From: a virus
Virus record (IMG/VR): IMGVR_UViG_3300019776_000116
Span: 1 to 21,922 of that record
Direction: 5' to 3' (one strand)
Length of the DNA: 21,922 nt
Shown here: piece after piece, positions 5,115-13,256 of the stretch
Layout of the letters: each line of letters opens with the position of its first letter
How positions within the stretch are numbered: the stretch's first letter is position 1
Made by a program: the position numbers and the translations under genes
Notes under the pieces: generated by a model
Database searches by the model: none
What the model saw: only the letters and a program-made list of their open reading frames with translations
Told to the model about the DNA's origin: nothing

Positions 5115-7049
5115 ATGCCCGAAGCAAAAGCCAAAGCGGCGCCACGTATCCGGCGCAATGAACACAAAGCCACGCCAGCCCCCAAGGGCACCGGCCTACG
5201 TCGGGCGGCAACCAAAGCCAAAAGCATTGCGGCCGACGGCGCCCTCAAGCCCTACGCCTATCCAATCAAGCCGCCCACCCTGGCGCCCGGCGTTGTCCCG
5301 GCCGGAGTGGTGGCGCCGGTCATGGCAACGGATGCGAACCCCTACAGTTTCGCGGCGGACGTGTACCCCGGCGGCGGCTTCCCTGGCTTTTCGTACCTTT
5401 CGCAGCTTGCGACCCGTGCGGAATATCGGGCGTTCGCTTCCACCATGTCGACCGAACTTACCCGCGAATGGTTGGAATTCACCAGCAAGCAAGACGACGA
5501 CACGGATACCGCGGACAAAATCAAAGTGATTGAAGACGAATTCAAGCGGCTGAACGTGCGCGGGGTGCTACAGCGTGCGGCGGAAAATGATTGCTACTTT
5601 GGCCGGGCTCAAATCTTCATTGAGATTGACGGCGCCGACCGCGGCACCCCGCTAATTTTGGACCCGCGCACGGTCAAGCAAGGAAGCCTAACGCGGGTCG
5701 TTCCTGTGGAAGCCATTTGGACCACGCCCGCTGGTTACAACGCCTTGGACCCAGCGGCCCCGGATTTTTACAAGCCGTCCAAATGGTTCATGCTGGGGCA
5801 AGAGGTCCATGCTTCCCGCTTGATGACGGTCGTAACCCGTCCGCTCCCGGACATTCTCAAGCCCGCCTTTAACTTCGCGGGCATGTCCCTTTCCCAACTT
5901 GCGGAACCCTACGTCGACAACTGGCTACGCACCCGCCAAAGCGTTGCGGACCTTATCAACAATTTCAGCATTACGGTACTTGCCACGGCAATGGACCAAG
6001 TGCTGCAGGGTGACGATGACGGCACGGACCTTTTCGCACGGGCTGACCTTTTCACGGCCACGCGAAGCAATCGCGGCTTGATGCTGCTGGACAAAGAGCG
6101 GGAAGAGTTGGTGCAGGTCAACACCCCATTGTCGGGACTTCACGAATTGCAGGCGCAAAGCCAAGAACACATGTGCAGCGTGTCGCGCATGCCCGCCATT
6201 ATCTTGACAGGTATCAGCCCCAGCGGCTTGAACGCTTCCAGCGACGGGGAAATTCGGATTTTCTACGATTGGGTCGCGGCGCAACAGGAAGCCTTTTGGC
6301 GCGAACCGCTGGAAGTAATTTTGAAGGTCGTGCAGCTTTCGCTATTCGGGGAAATCGACCCGGATATCGGCTTTACCTTTACCCCGCTGTACCAAATGAC
6401 GCCCAAGGAAGAAAGCGAAATCAGGGCGGCCGATGGTGTAACGGATTGCGCCTATGTGGCCGCCGGTATCATCGACCCCAGCGAAGTGCGGGACCGCCTG
6501 GCGAAAGACCCGAACAGCGGTTATCAGGGTTTGGACACCGACGCCGTTATCGTGCCCCCTACTGACCCAGCGAACGAACAAGACCCTGGCGAAGAAGACC
6601 CGGCGCAAGATGCGGCGTTCGAGGAAGGAAAGCACCCGCGGGCGGACAATGGGCAATTCGGGTCGGGCGGCGGTTCGCCCGACCCGAAGAAGGTGGTGCC
6701 GTTAGAAGGGAAAGAACTAGACCAAGAAGTCGCCAAGCAAATTACCGAAGGGTGGCAAAAAGCTATCGGCGGGCCAAGTTTTACCATAGGCAAGCAGTAC
6801 CCCGTAACGGTTGAAGTAAATGGGCGAAAAATGAATTTTGCTGCGTCGAAGAAAACCGGGAGCGGGCCGATAACTCTAGAGACTTTGATTCAAACTCGAA
6901 GCGGGCCAATGTTCCAACAGTTCAAATTGGGAAAAGGTGGCGCATTAGTTGACGCTGGTTCTCGTAATCTTTTCGCGCATACGGAGGAGGCGAAAGCCGA
7001 ACAAATAGCCGAACATAAGGCGATATTTAACCATGCCAAAGCAACCTAA
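5115..7049 (+). CDS. Portal protein, DUF1073 type, with extra C-terminal domain
   Basis: The protein has 644 residues from ATG 5115, which has GGAG eight bases upstream; an in-frame ATG at 5085 would add ten residues and lacks a good site. Residues about 75-490 match the DUF1073 portal family (now also named Acb1-like N-terminal): NPYSFAADVYPGGGF, STELTREWLEF, ENDCYFGRAQIF and SGLNASSDGE. The ring of portal subunits forms the DNA channel at one capsid vertex. After an acidic linker and KHPRADNGQFGSGGG (506-520) comes an extra domain, about 530-644, that is not portal-like. G+C falls to about 49% over 6781-7020 against about 63% before it. The end overlaps the MuF gene by 17 bases. Confidence 0.88.
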   Translation: MPEAKAKAAPRIRRNEHKATPAPKGTGLRRAATKAKSIAADGALKPYAYPIKPPTLAPGVVPAGVVAPVMATDANPYSFAADVYPGGGFPGFSYLSQLATRAEYRAFASTMSTELTREWLEFTSKQDDDTDTADKIKVIEDEFKRLNVRGVLQRAAENDCYFGRAQIFIEIDGADRGTPLILDPRTVKQGSLTRVVPVEAIWTTPAGYNALDPAAPDFYKPSKWFMLGQEVHASRLMTVVTRPLPDILKPAFNFAGMSLSQLAEPYVDNWLRTRQSVADLINNFSITVLATAMDQVLQGDDDGTDLFARADLFTATRSNRGLMLLDKEREELVQVNTPLSGLHELQAQSQEHMCSVSRMPAIILTGISPSGLNASSDGEIRIFYDWVAAQQEAFWREPLEVILKVVQLSLFGEIDPDIGFTFTPLYQMTPKEESEIRAADGVTDCAYVAAGIIDPSEVRDRLAKDPNSGYQGLDTDAVIVPPTDPANEQDPGEEDPAQDAAFEEGKHPRADNGQFGSGGGSPDPKKVVPLEGKELDQEVAKQITEGWQKAIGGPSFTIGKQYPVTVEVNGRKMNFAASKKTGSGPITLETLIQTRSGPMFQQFKLGKGGALVDAGSRNLFAHTEEAKAEQIAEHKAIFNHAKAT

Positions 7050-7827
7050 AACCGTTCGGGCCATTCATGCGAACCGCGGGACCGAAGCGAAATACCGCAA
7101 GGCCCTGCAGCGCATGATTGCCGAAATGCACGGGTCGGTCGAATACTGGCTTACGGCCGCCTATCGCAAAGACCCGCCCCGCATGTTGGCGCTGGTCGAA
7201 CAAGCGCAAGACGCGGCACCCAGCGCCAAAATGAAAAAGGTATTGGACGAACTGGCCCGGCGCTGGATTACCCGCTTTGACGAATGGGCGCCCAAGATTG
7301 CCGACGCCTATTTGCAAGGCATGTTCAAGACCACCGACAGCGCAATGCGCCAGGCGCTCAAGGAAGCCGGGTGGACGGTTGAATTCAAGATGACGCCCGC
7401 CGTGCGCGACGCCTTCAATGCGTCACTTGAAGAAAACGTCGGCCTTATCCGGTCCATTCCTGAAAAATATTTGCAACAGGTAGAGGGTAGCGTTATGCGC
7501 TCCTACAGCGCCGGGCGCGACCTTGAATCCATGGTGAAGGAATTAAAGCAACTTTACCCGGCCGCCAGTCACCGGGCGGAATTGATAGCGCGGGACCAAT
7601 CGAACAAGGCGAACGCCGTCGTCAACCGGGCCAGGCAAATGGAACTTGGGATTACGGAAGCCGTTTGGATGCACAGCCACGCGGGGAAGAATCCACGCCC
7701 TGACCATGTGGCCGCAAATGGAAAACGGTATAACATCGCGGAAGGCTGTAAAATTTCCGGCGAATTTATCCAGCCAGGCGAAGAAATAAATTGCCGCTGC
7801 ACTAGCCGGGCAATATTGCCAATATAG
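7033..7827 (+). CDS. MuF-like head morphogenesis protein (SPP1 gp7 family)
   Basis: The protein has 264 residues. The C-terminal half shows the Mu F/SPP1 gp7 signature: ARDQSNKANAVVNRARQ (186-202), HSHAGKNPRPDH (214-225), NGKRYN and GEEINCRC (249-256). These minor head proteins bind the portal and are packaged in the capsid, where they help DNA entry. Order directly after the portal gene is typical. The N-terminal 120 residues are helical and charged. No toxin domain is attached here, unlike some MuF proteins; the extra domain in this phage is on the portal instead. Confidence 0.9.
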   Translation: MPKQPKTVRAIHANRGTEAKYRKALQRMIAEMHGSVEYWLTAAYRKDPPRMLALVEQAQDAAPSAKMKKVLDELARRWITRFDEWAPKIADAYLQGMFKTTDSAMRQALKEAGWTVEFKMTPAVRDAFNASLEENVGLIRSIPEKYLQQVEGSVMRSYSAGRDLESMVKELKQLYPAASHRAELIARDQSNKANAVVNRARQMELGITEAVWMHSHAGKNPRPDHVAANGKRYNIAEGCKISGEFIQPGEEINCRCTSRAILPI

Positions 7828-7836
7828 GGGGCAATC

Positions 7837-8373
7837 ATGTATCCATCAAATCAACCGGGAAACCGGAACAACAGAACCAAGGTCGACAGCGAATTAGGGT
7901 CGTTCTATTCGGGCACGCAATTCCGCACGTTCAAGGAAATCACCCTTGCCGCCGGGGCTTCGTTGAATATCAAAATGGTGCGTCCGCTGGATATCATCAT
8001 TCGCGGTTTTCAAATGCACGTAAGCACCGGGGAAATGCGTTGCGAGATTTACCGTGGCGCCACACCTGGGGGAACTTGGAACGGCACCCTTCCAGTTATT
8101 GGCAAATGCGAATTTACCGACAACCCGCTTCCGCTTTATGTCCCGCAATGTTCATTGACGTCGGGCGGCACCTTTACCGGCGGCACGCTTTATGATTTGA
8201 TGCACGTTAAGACGGCCGGGGCAACGGGCCAGGCTTCCACAATTGGCGACGAAATGGAAAGCCAGCTTGGAGCCCCAGCCAATAGCACGGGCATTTATAA
8301 ATTCATGAACCCCGGAAATTCTGACGCCGTCGGCATCTTTGCCATGTGGTGGGAAGAATTGCCTACAAAGTAG
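7837..8373 (+). CDS. Unrecognised beta-rich protein, probable virion component
   Basis: The protein has 178 residues and follows GGGGGC nine bases after the MuF stop. It has no membrane segment or signal peptide. The sequence is rich in Gly, Thr and beta-type residues (EITLAAGASLNIKMVRPLDI, RGATPGGTWNGTLPVIG, SGGTFTGGTLYDL) and ends with GIFAMWWEELPTK. Similar proteins occur in head regions of other phages and may be decoration or head-fibre proteins, but that is a weak resemblance from memory. Position between the MuF gene and the prohead protease supports a head role. Confidence 0.65.
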   Translation: MYPSNQPGNRNNRTKVDSELGSFYSGTQFRTFKEITLAAGASLNIKMVRPLDIIIRGFQMHVSTGEMRCEIYRGATPGGTWNGTLPVIGKCEFTDNPLPLYVPQCSLTSGGTFTGGTLYDLMHVKTAGATGQASTIGDEMESQLGAPANSTGIYKFMNPGNSDAVGIFAMWWEELPTK

Positions 8374-8394
8374 ATTTGATGCCATAATCTGACT

Positions 8395-9660
8395 ATGCCT
8401 ATCTTGAGATTAGCTTTTGACCGAACAGCACGCCGGATTGACGCCGACGGGCGTTTGCACGTCGACCGCTCCCATATCTCCAAGGCCACGGTCAACCCCT
8501 ATTACGGCAAAGAGATTCCGGGCTTTGATGCCCTGGGCCTGCAGCCTGATACGGTTTACCGCTTGCTTCGTGACCCTGTGGAACTTGAGCGCGGCGCCCC
8601 GACCTTCGCCCGCCTTCCCATTCTCTCCGAACATGTCCCCGTTACCGTGGATGCGCCCCGCCCCGATTTGGTCGTCGGCGCTATCGGTTCCGAAATAACT
8701 TTTTCCGCCCCCTATCTTGACGCTGATTTGTGCGTATGGGACGCGACCGCAATTGCTGGCATTGAAACGGACAAGGTAAGGGAACTTTCTTGCGCTTATC
8801 GTTACGTGCCAGTCATGGAGCCCGGCGAATTTGAAGGCCAGGCATACGACGGCCGCATGACGGAAATTCAAGGAAATCACCTAGCGTTAGTTGAGGTCGG
8901 CCGCGCTGGGTCTGATGTAGTAGTGGCCGACCGTAACCCTTTCACTTTCAAGGAATCCGCCATGAAGATGACCAAACTGGGCAAGGCCCTTTTTGCGGCA
9001 TTGTGCGCGGCCTCTCCGGTACTGGCAGCGGATTCCGCTTTGCCTGCACTGGTTGGCCCGGCAACCCGCAAGAATTTCAAGAAGGAAGACGTTAAGGCCA
9101 AATTGCTGGCCCTCGACGCCGAACTCGACCCGCAACAACTCGACAACGTAATCGACGCGCTGCTGGACGTGGAACAGGAACCCAAGGCCGTTGAAACGCC
9201 GATGGCCGCCGCCGATGAATCCCCCGCCGACAAGCTCCGCAAGTTGCTGGCCGGTAAGGTGGACGAATCGGTAATCAATGAGGCTTGCAATCTGCTGGCC
9301 GCACCGGCTCAAGACGCTGACGAAGCCGCCGAAAAAATGATTAAGGACGGCGAAAAGCCGGTCGACGTCAAAGCGGCAATGGACGGTTTGCGCAAAGACT
9401 TGCGCGAAGCCGAAGAGGCCCGCCGTGATGTTCGCGCAATCGTTGGCGACGTCATGGGCATGGATTCAGCGGCCGAAGTCTACGGCTTCGCCCTGGACCA
9501 CATGAAGGTCGACCGCAAGGATGTGGAAGGCGCCCCGGCCCTTCGCGCACTCTTCAAGGTTGCCGCTTCCAAGTCTGCAACCCCGACCCCGCGCATCGCT
9601 CAAGATGCTGGCGGCCTGGATAAGCAGTTTCCGGGCGCCGCCCGTTTCCGTAACGCTTAA
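8395..9660 (+). CDS. Prohead protease with fused scaffold region (DUF2213)
   Basis: The protein has 421 residues. Residues 1-180 match the DUF2213 maturation protease: LPILSEHVPVT with H80, ELSCAYR with S132, and GNHLALVEVGRAG with H162. H80 and S132 are the likely catalytic pair by comparison with other prohead proteases. Residues 190-421 are charged, helical and Glu/Lys/Ala-rich, as expected for a scaffold that fills the prohead and is later digested. No clear ribosome binding site precedes ATG 8395. The region from 8962 can also be translated by itself (see the internal CDS). Confidence 0.87.
   Translation: MPILRLAFDRTARRIDADGRLHVDRSHISKATVNPYYGKEIPGFDALGLQPDTVYRLLRDPVELERGAPTFARLPILSEHVPVTVDAPRPDLVVGAIGSEITFSAPYLDADLCVWDATAIAGIETDKVRELSCAYRYVPVMEPGEFEGQAYDGRMTEIQGNHLALVEVGRAGSDVVVADRNPFTFKESAMKMTKLGKALFAALCAASPVLAADSALPALVGPATRKNFKKEDVKAKLLALDAELDPQQLDNVIDALLDVEQEPKAVETPMAAADESPADKLRKLLAGKVDESVINEACNLLAAPAQDADEAAEKMIKDGEKPVDVKAAMDGLRKDLREAEEARRDVRAIVGDVMGMDSAAEVYGFALDHMKVDRKDVEGAPALRALFKVAASKSATPTPRIAQDAGGLDKQFPGAARFRNA
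8962..9660 (+). CDS. Internal in-frame scaffold protein start within the protease gene
   Basis: The ATG at 8962 (codon 190 of the protease frame) is preceded by AAGGA at 8950-8954 with seven-base spacing, a better site than that of the full-length start. It would give a 232-residue scaffold lacking the protease, as lambda Nu3 is made from within the C gene. The first residues, MKMTKLGKALFAALCAA, look superficially like a signal peptide, but the position at the protease-scaffold junction argues against export. Confidence 0.7.
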   Translation: MKMTKLGKALFAALCAASPVLAADSALPALVGPATRKNFKKEDVKAKLLALDAELDPQQLDNVIDALLDVEQEPKAVETPMAAADESPADKLRKLLAGKVDESVINEACNLLAAPAQDADEAAEKMIKDGEKPVDVKAAMDGLRKDLREAEEARRDVRAIVGDVMGMDSAAEVYGFALDHMKVDRKDVEGAPALRALFKVAASKSATPTPRIAQDAGGLDKQFPGAARFRNA

Positions 9661-9674
9661 AAGGAGTCACCACC

Positions 9675-10586
9675 ATGAGCGGCTTTCAAAAAACGGTCAA
9701 CCTGACTCCCGCCCCCGCGGTAGCTGGTGACTTTGCATCATCCAATCCACGGGCGACCGTGCTGGCTGGCCCTGGCGGCTTTGTTGCGGGGGCGCTTGGC
9801 GTCACCGTTGGCAAATTTGCTTGGGTCGATGACGACGGCGTTACTGTCCAAAGTTTCGGCACCGCCACAAAGGCCCCGAACGGCTTTGTTCACCGCGAAC
9901 AGCAAGCCTTGATTCAAACCTATTTGGCTGAATCGGGCATGAACATTCCGCACGGCTTCCCGGTCACTCTACACAATCAGGGCGATTTTTGGGCGGTCAA
10001 TAAAGGCCCGAACGCTTGCGCCGTTGGCGACGCCGTTTATGCGGACTACAGCAACGGGGACGTCTACACCGTTTCGGCACCGACCGGCGCTTCGGCAACC
10101 GGCGCAATGGGCGCAACCTTCACCGCTTCGGGCTCCGGCACGAATCTGACGGTTTCCGCGGTTACTGGCGTGCTGACCGTTGGCGAGACTTTGAGCGGCA
10201 CCGGCATTCCGGCCGGTACGACCATCGTTTCGCAAACCAGCGGCACGACCGGCGGCGCTGGCGTCTATGTCACCAGTGCGGCGACCACAATCTCCGCGGC
10301 AACCGGCACCAGCTTCGGTAACACCCTGGTCGTGTCCGCTGTGGCTTCCGGTTCGCTGAAAGTTGGCGACCCTGTGAGCGGCACCGGCATTCCTTCGGGC
10401 GCCGTTATCGCTTCGCAAGTGAGCGGCACGGCTGGCGGCGTGGGTACTTACACGCTGGACCAAAGCGCCACGGCTTACGCCGCGTCGACCACTGTCACCG
10501 TTACCGCGGGCGTTGCTGCTACTGGCTGGAAAGCTCAGTCGGTTGCGGCCGTTGGTGAACTCGTCAAAATCTCTACCTGGGGTTAA
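9675..10586 (+). CDS. Capsid cement/decoration protein (DUF2190 type) with inserted repeats
   Basis: The protein has 303 residues and a strong ribosome binding site (AAAAGGAG, 9660-9667). Residues 1-135 resemble the DUF2190/gp24-like structural cement family (VAGDFASSNPRATVLAGPGG, GFVHREQQALI, AVGDAVYADYSNGD), and the last 25 residues (GWKAQSVAAVGELVKIST) look like the end of the same fold. Between them, residues about 145-275 hold two repeats with SGTGIP(A/S)G, SQ(T/V)SGT and (A/V)G(V/T)Y motifs. The family is usually about half this length, so the repeats look like an insertion. It lies directly before the major capsid gene, the usual position for cement proteins. Confidence 0.8.
   Translation: MSGFQKTVNLTPAPAVAGDFASSNPRATVLAGPGGFVAGALGVTVGKFAWVDDDGVTVQSFGTATKAPNGFVHREQQALIQTYLAESGMNIPHGFPVTLHNQGDFWAVNKGPNACAVGDAVYADYSNGDVYTVSAPTGASATGAMGATFTASGSGTNLTVSAVTGVLTVGETLSGTGIPAGTTIVSQTSGTTGGAGVYVTSAATTISAATGTSFGNTLVVSAVASGSLKVGDPVSGTGIPSGAVIASQVSGTAGGVGTYTLDQSATAYAASTTVTVTAGVAATGWKAQSVAAVGELVKISTWG
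10137..10500 (+). repeat. Two-copy protein repeat inside the cement gene
   Basis: Two units of about 61 residues align: SGTGIPAGTTIVSQTSGT at 174-191 and SGTGIPSGAVIASQVSGT at 235-252, each preceded by a (L/V)xVG(E/D)xxS strand and followed by GG(A/V)G(V/T)Y. The DNA copies have diverged, so the duplication is not recent. Confidence 0.85.
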
Positions 10587-10589
10587 ACC

Positions 10590-11630
10590 ATGAATCCAAT
10601 CCTTCAAGCACTGATGGAACGCGCCGGGGTCCATTTCATGGGCCAGCCCGGCGTCGACTTCCAAGCCCCTGGCGCCTCGTTGCGCCTGGCACACGACGGT
10701 TTTGCGTGCGACGCACAGCCCGCCCTTATCACCACCAGCAACGCCGGTATTCCGGCCTTCCTGACTACCTTCATCGACCCGAAACTGATTGAAATTTTGG
10801 TTTCCCCGATGAAGGCGGCCGAAGTTGTTGGCGGCGAAGTCAAAAAGGGCGATTGGACCACCGAAACTGCAATGTTCCCGGTAGTGGAATCCACGGGCGA
10901 AACTTCGTCGTATGGTGACTACTCCGAAAACGGCGTCGCTGGCGTCAATTCCAACTTCCCGCAACGCCAAAGCTATCACTATCAAGTGATGACGCAATGG
11001 GGTGAACGCGAACTGGAACGCGCCGGGCTGGCCCGCATTGATTGGGCAAACCGCATGAACATTGCGTCGATTCTGACCCTGAACAAGTTTCAGAATAAGA
11101 CGTATTTCTTCGGCGTGTCCGGCCTGCAAAACTATGGCCTGCTGAACGACCCGAACCTGTCCGCCGCTATCGTGCCCACCACGAAGACCGCGGGCGGCAC
11201 GGGCTGGGCGAATGCCACGGCGCAAGAAATCAATTCGGACGTGCAAAAGCTCTACAAGCAATTGCAAACCCAAGCGGGCGGCCTGGTTGAACTTGACACC
11301 AAGATGACCTTGGCAATGTCCCCCATTTCGGAAGTCTATTTGACCAAGACGACCGACTTCAATGTCAACGTGCAGGACATTCTGAAAAAGAATTTTCCCA
11401 ATTTGACCGTGAAGACCGCGCCGGAGTACACCACGGCGTCCGGGGAACTGGTGCAACTGATCGTGGACGAAGTGGAAGGCCAGCGCACGGCCGACACCGC
11501 TTTTACCGAAAAGCTCCGCGCCCACCCAATCGTCGTGCAGTCTTCCAGCTTCAAGCAAAAGAAGTCGCAAGGCACCTGGGGCACCGTGATTTTCCGCCCC
11601 GCCTTCATTGCCCAAATGTTGGGTGTGTAA
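10590..11630 (+). CDS. Major capsid protein (DUF2184 type)
   Basis: The protein has 346 residues and is probably the HK97-fold shell subunit. It matches the DUF2184/encapsulin-like capsid group in the segments TFIDPKLIEILVSPMKAAE, QSYHYQVMTQWGERELERAG, FFGVSGLQNYGLLNDP and KLRAHPIVVQSSSFKQKKSQ. Order protease-scaffold, cement, capsid is standard. The gene starts three bases after the cement stop and is followed by a GC hairpin. No N-terminal propeptide is obvious, although cleavage within the first 50 residues by the upstream protease is possible. Confidence 0.88.
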   Translation: MNPILQALMERAGVHFMGQPGVDFQAPGASLRLAHDGFACDAQPALITTSNAGIPAFLTTFIDPKLIEILVSPMKAAEVVGGEVKKGDWTTETAMFPVVESTGETSSYGDYSENGVAGVNSNFPQRQSYHYQVMTQWGERELERAGLARIDWANRMNIASILTLNKFQNKTYFFGVSGLQNYGLLNDPNLSAAIVPTTKTAGGTGWANATAQEINSDVQKLYKQLQTQAGGLVELDTKMTLAMSPISEVYLTKTTDFNVNVQDILKKNFPNLTVKTAPEYTTASGELVQLIVDEVEGQRTADTAFTEKLRAHPIVVQSSSFKQKKSQGTWGTVIFRPAFIAQMLGV

Positions 11631-11639
11631 GTAAGCAAT

Positions 11640-11664
11640 CCGGGGGCTTCGGCCCCTGGGTTTT
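11640..11664 (+). terminator. Hairpin after the major capsid gene
   Basis: CCGGGGGC (11640-11647) and GCCCCTGG (11652-11659) pair with one mismatch around a stable TTCG tetraloop, followed by TTTT. It lies 10 bases past the capsid stop. The short T-run suggests partial termination or 3'-end protection of capsid mRNA rather than full stop, because the neck genes follow without an obvious new promoter. Confidence 0.7.
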
Positions 11665-11689
11665 AATCGCAAACTAGGAGAGTTTGAAA

Positions 11690-12034
11690 ATGGCAAAAAT
11701 CGTCGTAGTGGGTTGCAAATTGCCCCACGGTATCATCATTCAGCACCCCATGGACCCGACCAAAAAGGTCGAATTGGTGGGCAAAAACAAAGCCTTGATT
11801 GTGGGCGCGGACTACGCCACAACCGAAGTCGACGGGGACTTTTGGGAACAATGGGCCGCAGTCAATAAAGAATTTTCGGCCGTCAAATCGGGCGCCATTT
11901 TTGTCGCCAAAAGTCTGACGGACGCCGCCGCAATTGCTGGCGAATTCAAGGACCGCAAAACAGGCTTTGAGCCCATGCGTACCGACGGCAAAGACGAACG
12001 CGCAAGCGGCGTGAAGCCAGCCGACAAGGACTAA
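11690..12034 (+). CDS. Conserved head-module protein, unknown function
   Basis: The protein has 114 residues. ATG 11690 has AGGAG nine bases upstream; an in-frame TTG six bases earlier is less likely. It starts MAKIVVVGCKLPHGIIIQHP, has DFWEQWAAVNKEFSAVKSG in the middle, and ends in a hydrophilic tail (GKDERASGVKPADKD). Similar small proteins sit between capsid and connector genes in related myophages; their role is not established. It starts the neck gene cluster and ends four bases before the DUF4054 gene. Confidence 0.7.
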   Translation: MAKIVVVGCKLPHGIIIQHPMDPTKKVELVGKNKALIVGADYATTEVDGDFWEQWAAVNKEFSAVKSGAIFVAKSLTDAAAIAGEFKDRKTGFEPMRTDGKDERASGVKPADKD

Positions 12035-12038
12035 GACC

Positions 12039-12437
12039 ATGACCGCCGTAGTATTCGACCCGGTAGCCTTCAAAGCCCGCTATCCCGAATTTGCGGCGGT
12101 TGCCAATGCGACCTTGGGGGCCTACTTCACGGAAGCGGGCCTTTACTTGTCCAATGCGAACAATTCGCCCGTGCGGAACCTGACCCGCCGGGCCATCCTT
12201 TTGAACATGCTGACCGCCCACGTCGCCTATATCGGCGGTGCTTTGAGCGCGGACGGCATGCCGCGGCCCGTGGGTCGCCTATCGCAAGCCGGTGAAGGTA
12301 GCGTGTCCGCCGCCTTTGAAGGTGCGCCCCCTGGCTCCGCGCAATGGTTCCAGCAATCACAGTACGGCGCCGCATTCTGGCAAGCGACTTCCAGCTTGCG
12401 CGGCTTCCGCTACGTTTCCCGGCCTACGGTTTATTGA
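12039..12437 (+). CDS. Head-tail connector protein (DUF4054)
   Basis: The protein has 132 residues. The opening VVFDPVAFKARYPEFAAVAN and the later RRAILLNMLTAHVAYIGG are typical of the DUF4054 family, gp6-like adaptors that attach below the portal. The section VGRLSQAGEGSVSAAFE and the C-terminal AAFWQATSSLRGFRYVS also fit. Position directly after the capsid genes and before the gp10-like gene supports an adaptor role. Confidence 0.85.
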   Translation: MTAVVFDPVAFKARYPEFAAVANATLGAYFTEAGLYLSNANNSPVRNLTRRAILLNMLTAHVAYIGGALSADGMPRPVGRLSQAGEGSVSAAFEGAPPGSAQWFQQSQYGAAFWQATSSLRGFRYVSRPTVY

Positions 12438-12438
12438 C

Positions 12439-12882
12439 ATGGCCGACCACACTCTCAGCGGTTCCGATGGGGTCATGAAGGCCCTGGAAGCAATCGCCCA
12501 ACGCATGGGCGGGGGAGAGGTTGCGGTCGGCTTCATGGAAGGGGCCACGTACCTGGACGGCACGCCCGTCGCCGCTGTGGCCTACTGGAATGAGTTTGGA
12601 AGCGTGGGGCAACCGGCCCGGCCGTTCTTTCGCCAAATGATTGCCGCGGAGTCCCCCACCTGGCCGGACAAAATGGCGAAGCTGGCAAAAGCCACGAATT
12701 ACGACGGCCCCCGCGTGCTGGCGCTGATGGGTGAAGATATCAAAGGTGCATTGCAACAAAGCATAAATGACTTCACGACGCCCGCACTGGCCGAAAGCAC
12801 GATTGAGGCCAAAGGCTTTGCCAAACCGCTGATTGACACGTCGCACATGCTCAATTCAATTGCCATTGAGGTATCAGAATAA
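12439..12882 (+). CDS. Head-tail joining protein (HK97 gp10-like)
   Basis: The protein has 147 residues from ATG 12439, placed one base after the stop of the upstream gene. It contains VAVGFMEGATYLDGTPVAAV, the strong family motif AYWNEFGSVGQPARPFFRQM and the closing PLIDTSHMLNSI, which are typical of gp10-like/virion morphogenesis proteins that complete the neck or tail end. A longer in-frame frame reaching back to 12292 would run through the DUF4054 gene and is rejected. Confidence 0.82.
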   Translation: MADHTLSGSDGVMKALEAIAQRMGGGEVAVGFMEGATYLDGTPVAAVAYWNEFGSVGQPARPFFRQMIAAESPTWPDKMAKLAKATNYDGPRVLALMGEDIKGALQQSINDFTTPALAESTIEAKGFAKPLIDTSHMLNSIAIEVSE

Positions 12883-13256
12883 TGGACTTGCGCGGACTCG
12901 CTAACGGTGTGACCAGCACCATAAATCCGAATGAAACCGTTACCGTTTTGCGGTCGACGGGTTACACCATTGGCGCCGGAGCCAAACAAGTTCCAGCGTT
13001 TGCCGCCCCCGTGACCGGCCCCGCGCAAGTGCAAGCCCTGGACGCGAACGATATCAAGCAACTGGACGGCCTGAATATTCAAGGCACCATCCGGGCAATC
13101 TATTTGCGCGGCACCCTGGCGGGCGTCGTGCGGCCGAATCAAACCGGCGGCGATATCGTCAAGCGCAAGAATGAAACGGAATCATGGCTTGTCGTCAAGG
13201 TGCTTGAAAGCTGGCCCGATTGGACTAAGGCGGCCATTGTGCTGCAGGGGCAATAA
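12882..13256 (+). CDS. Neck-module protein, unknown function
   Basis: The protein has 124 residues and its ATG shares one base with the preceding stop codon, showing translational coupling. The sequence (GVTSTINPNETVTVLRSTGY, DANDIKQLDGLNIQGTIRAI, GDIVKRKNETESWLVVKVLE) is beta-rich and typical of small head-closure or stopper proteins in this position. The family is not named with confidence. Confidence 0.7.
   Translation: MDLRGLANGVTSTINPNETVTVLRSTGYTIGAGAKQVPAFAAPVTGPAQVQALDANDIKQLDGLNIQGTIRAIYLRGTLAGVVRPNQTGGDIVKRKNETESWLVVKVLESWPDWTKAAIVLQGQ

Noticed and set aside
6700-7046. Acb1 anti-CBASS phosphodiesterase in the portal tail
   Set aside because: The portal family shares a database name with Acb1, but the tail shows no pair of HxT/HxS motifs expected of that enzyme.
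8962-9030. Signal peptide at the internal start of the scaffold region
   Set aside because: The segment is Lys-rich then hydrophobic and ends in ALA-like residues, but it lies at the protease-scaffold junction of a head gene, where export makes no sense.
9969-11696. Long open frame of 575 codons on the minus strand
   Set aside because: It lies opposite the cement and capsid genes, has no recognisable domain, and arises from the codon bias of the plus-strand genes. The same applies to the minus-strand frame at 14313-15500 opposite the sheath gene.
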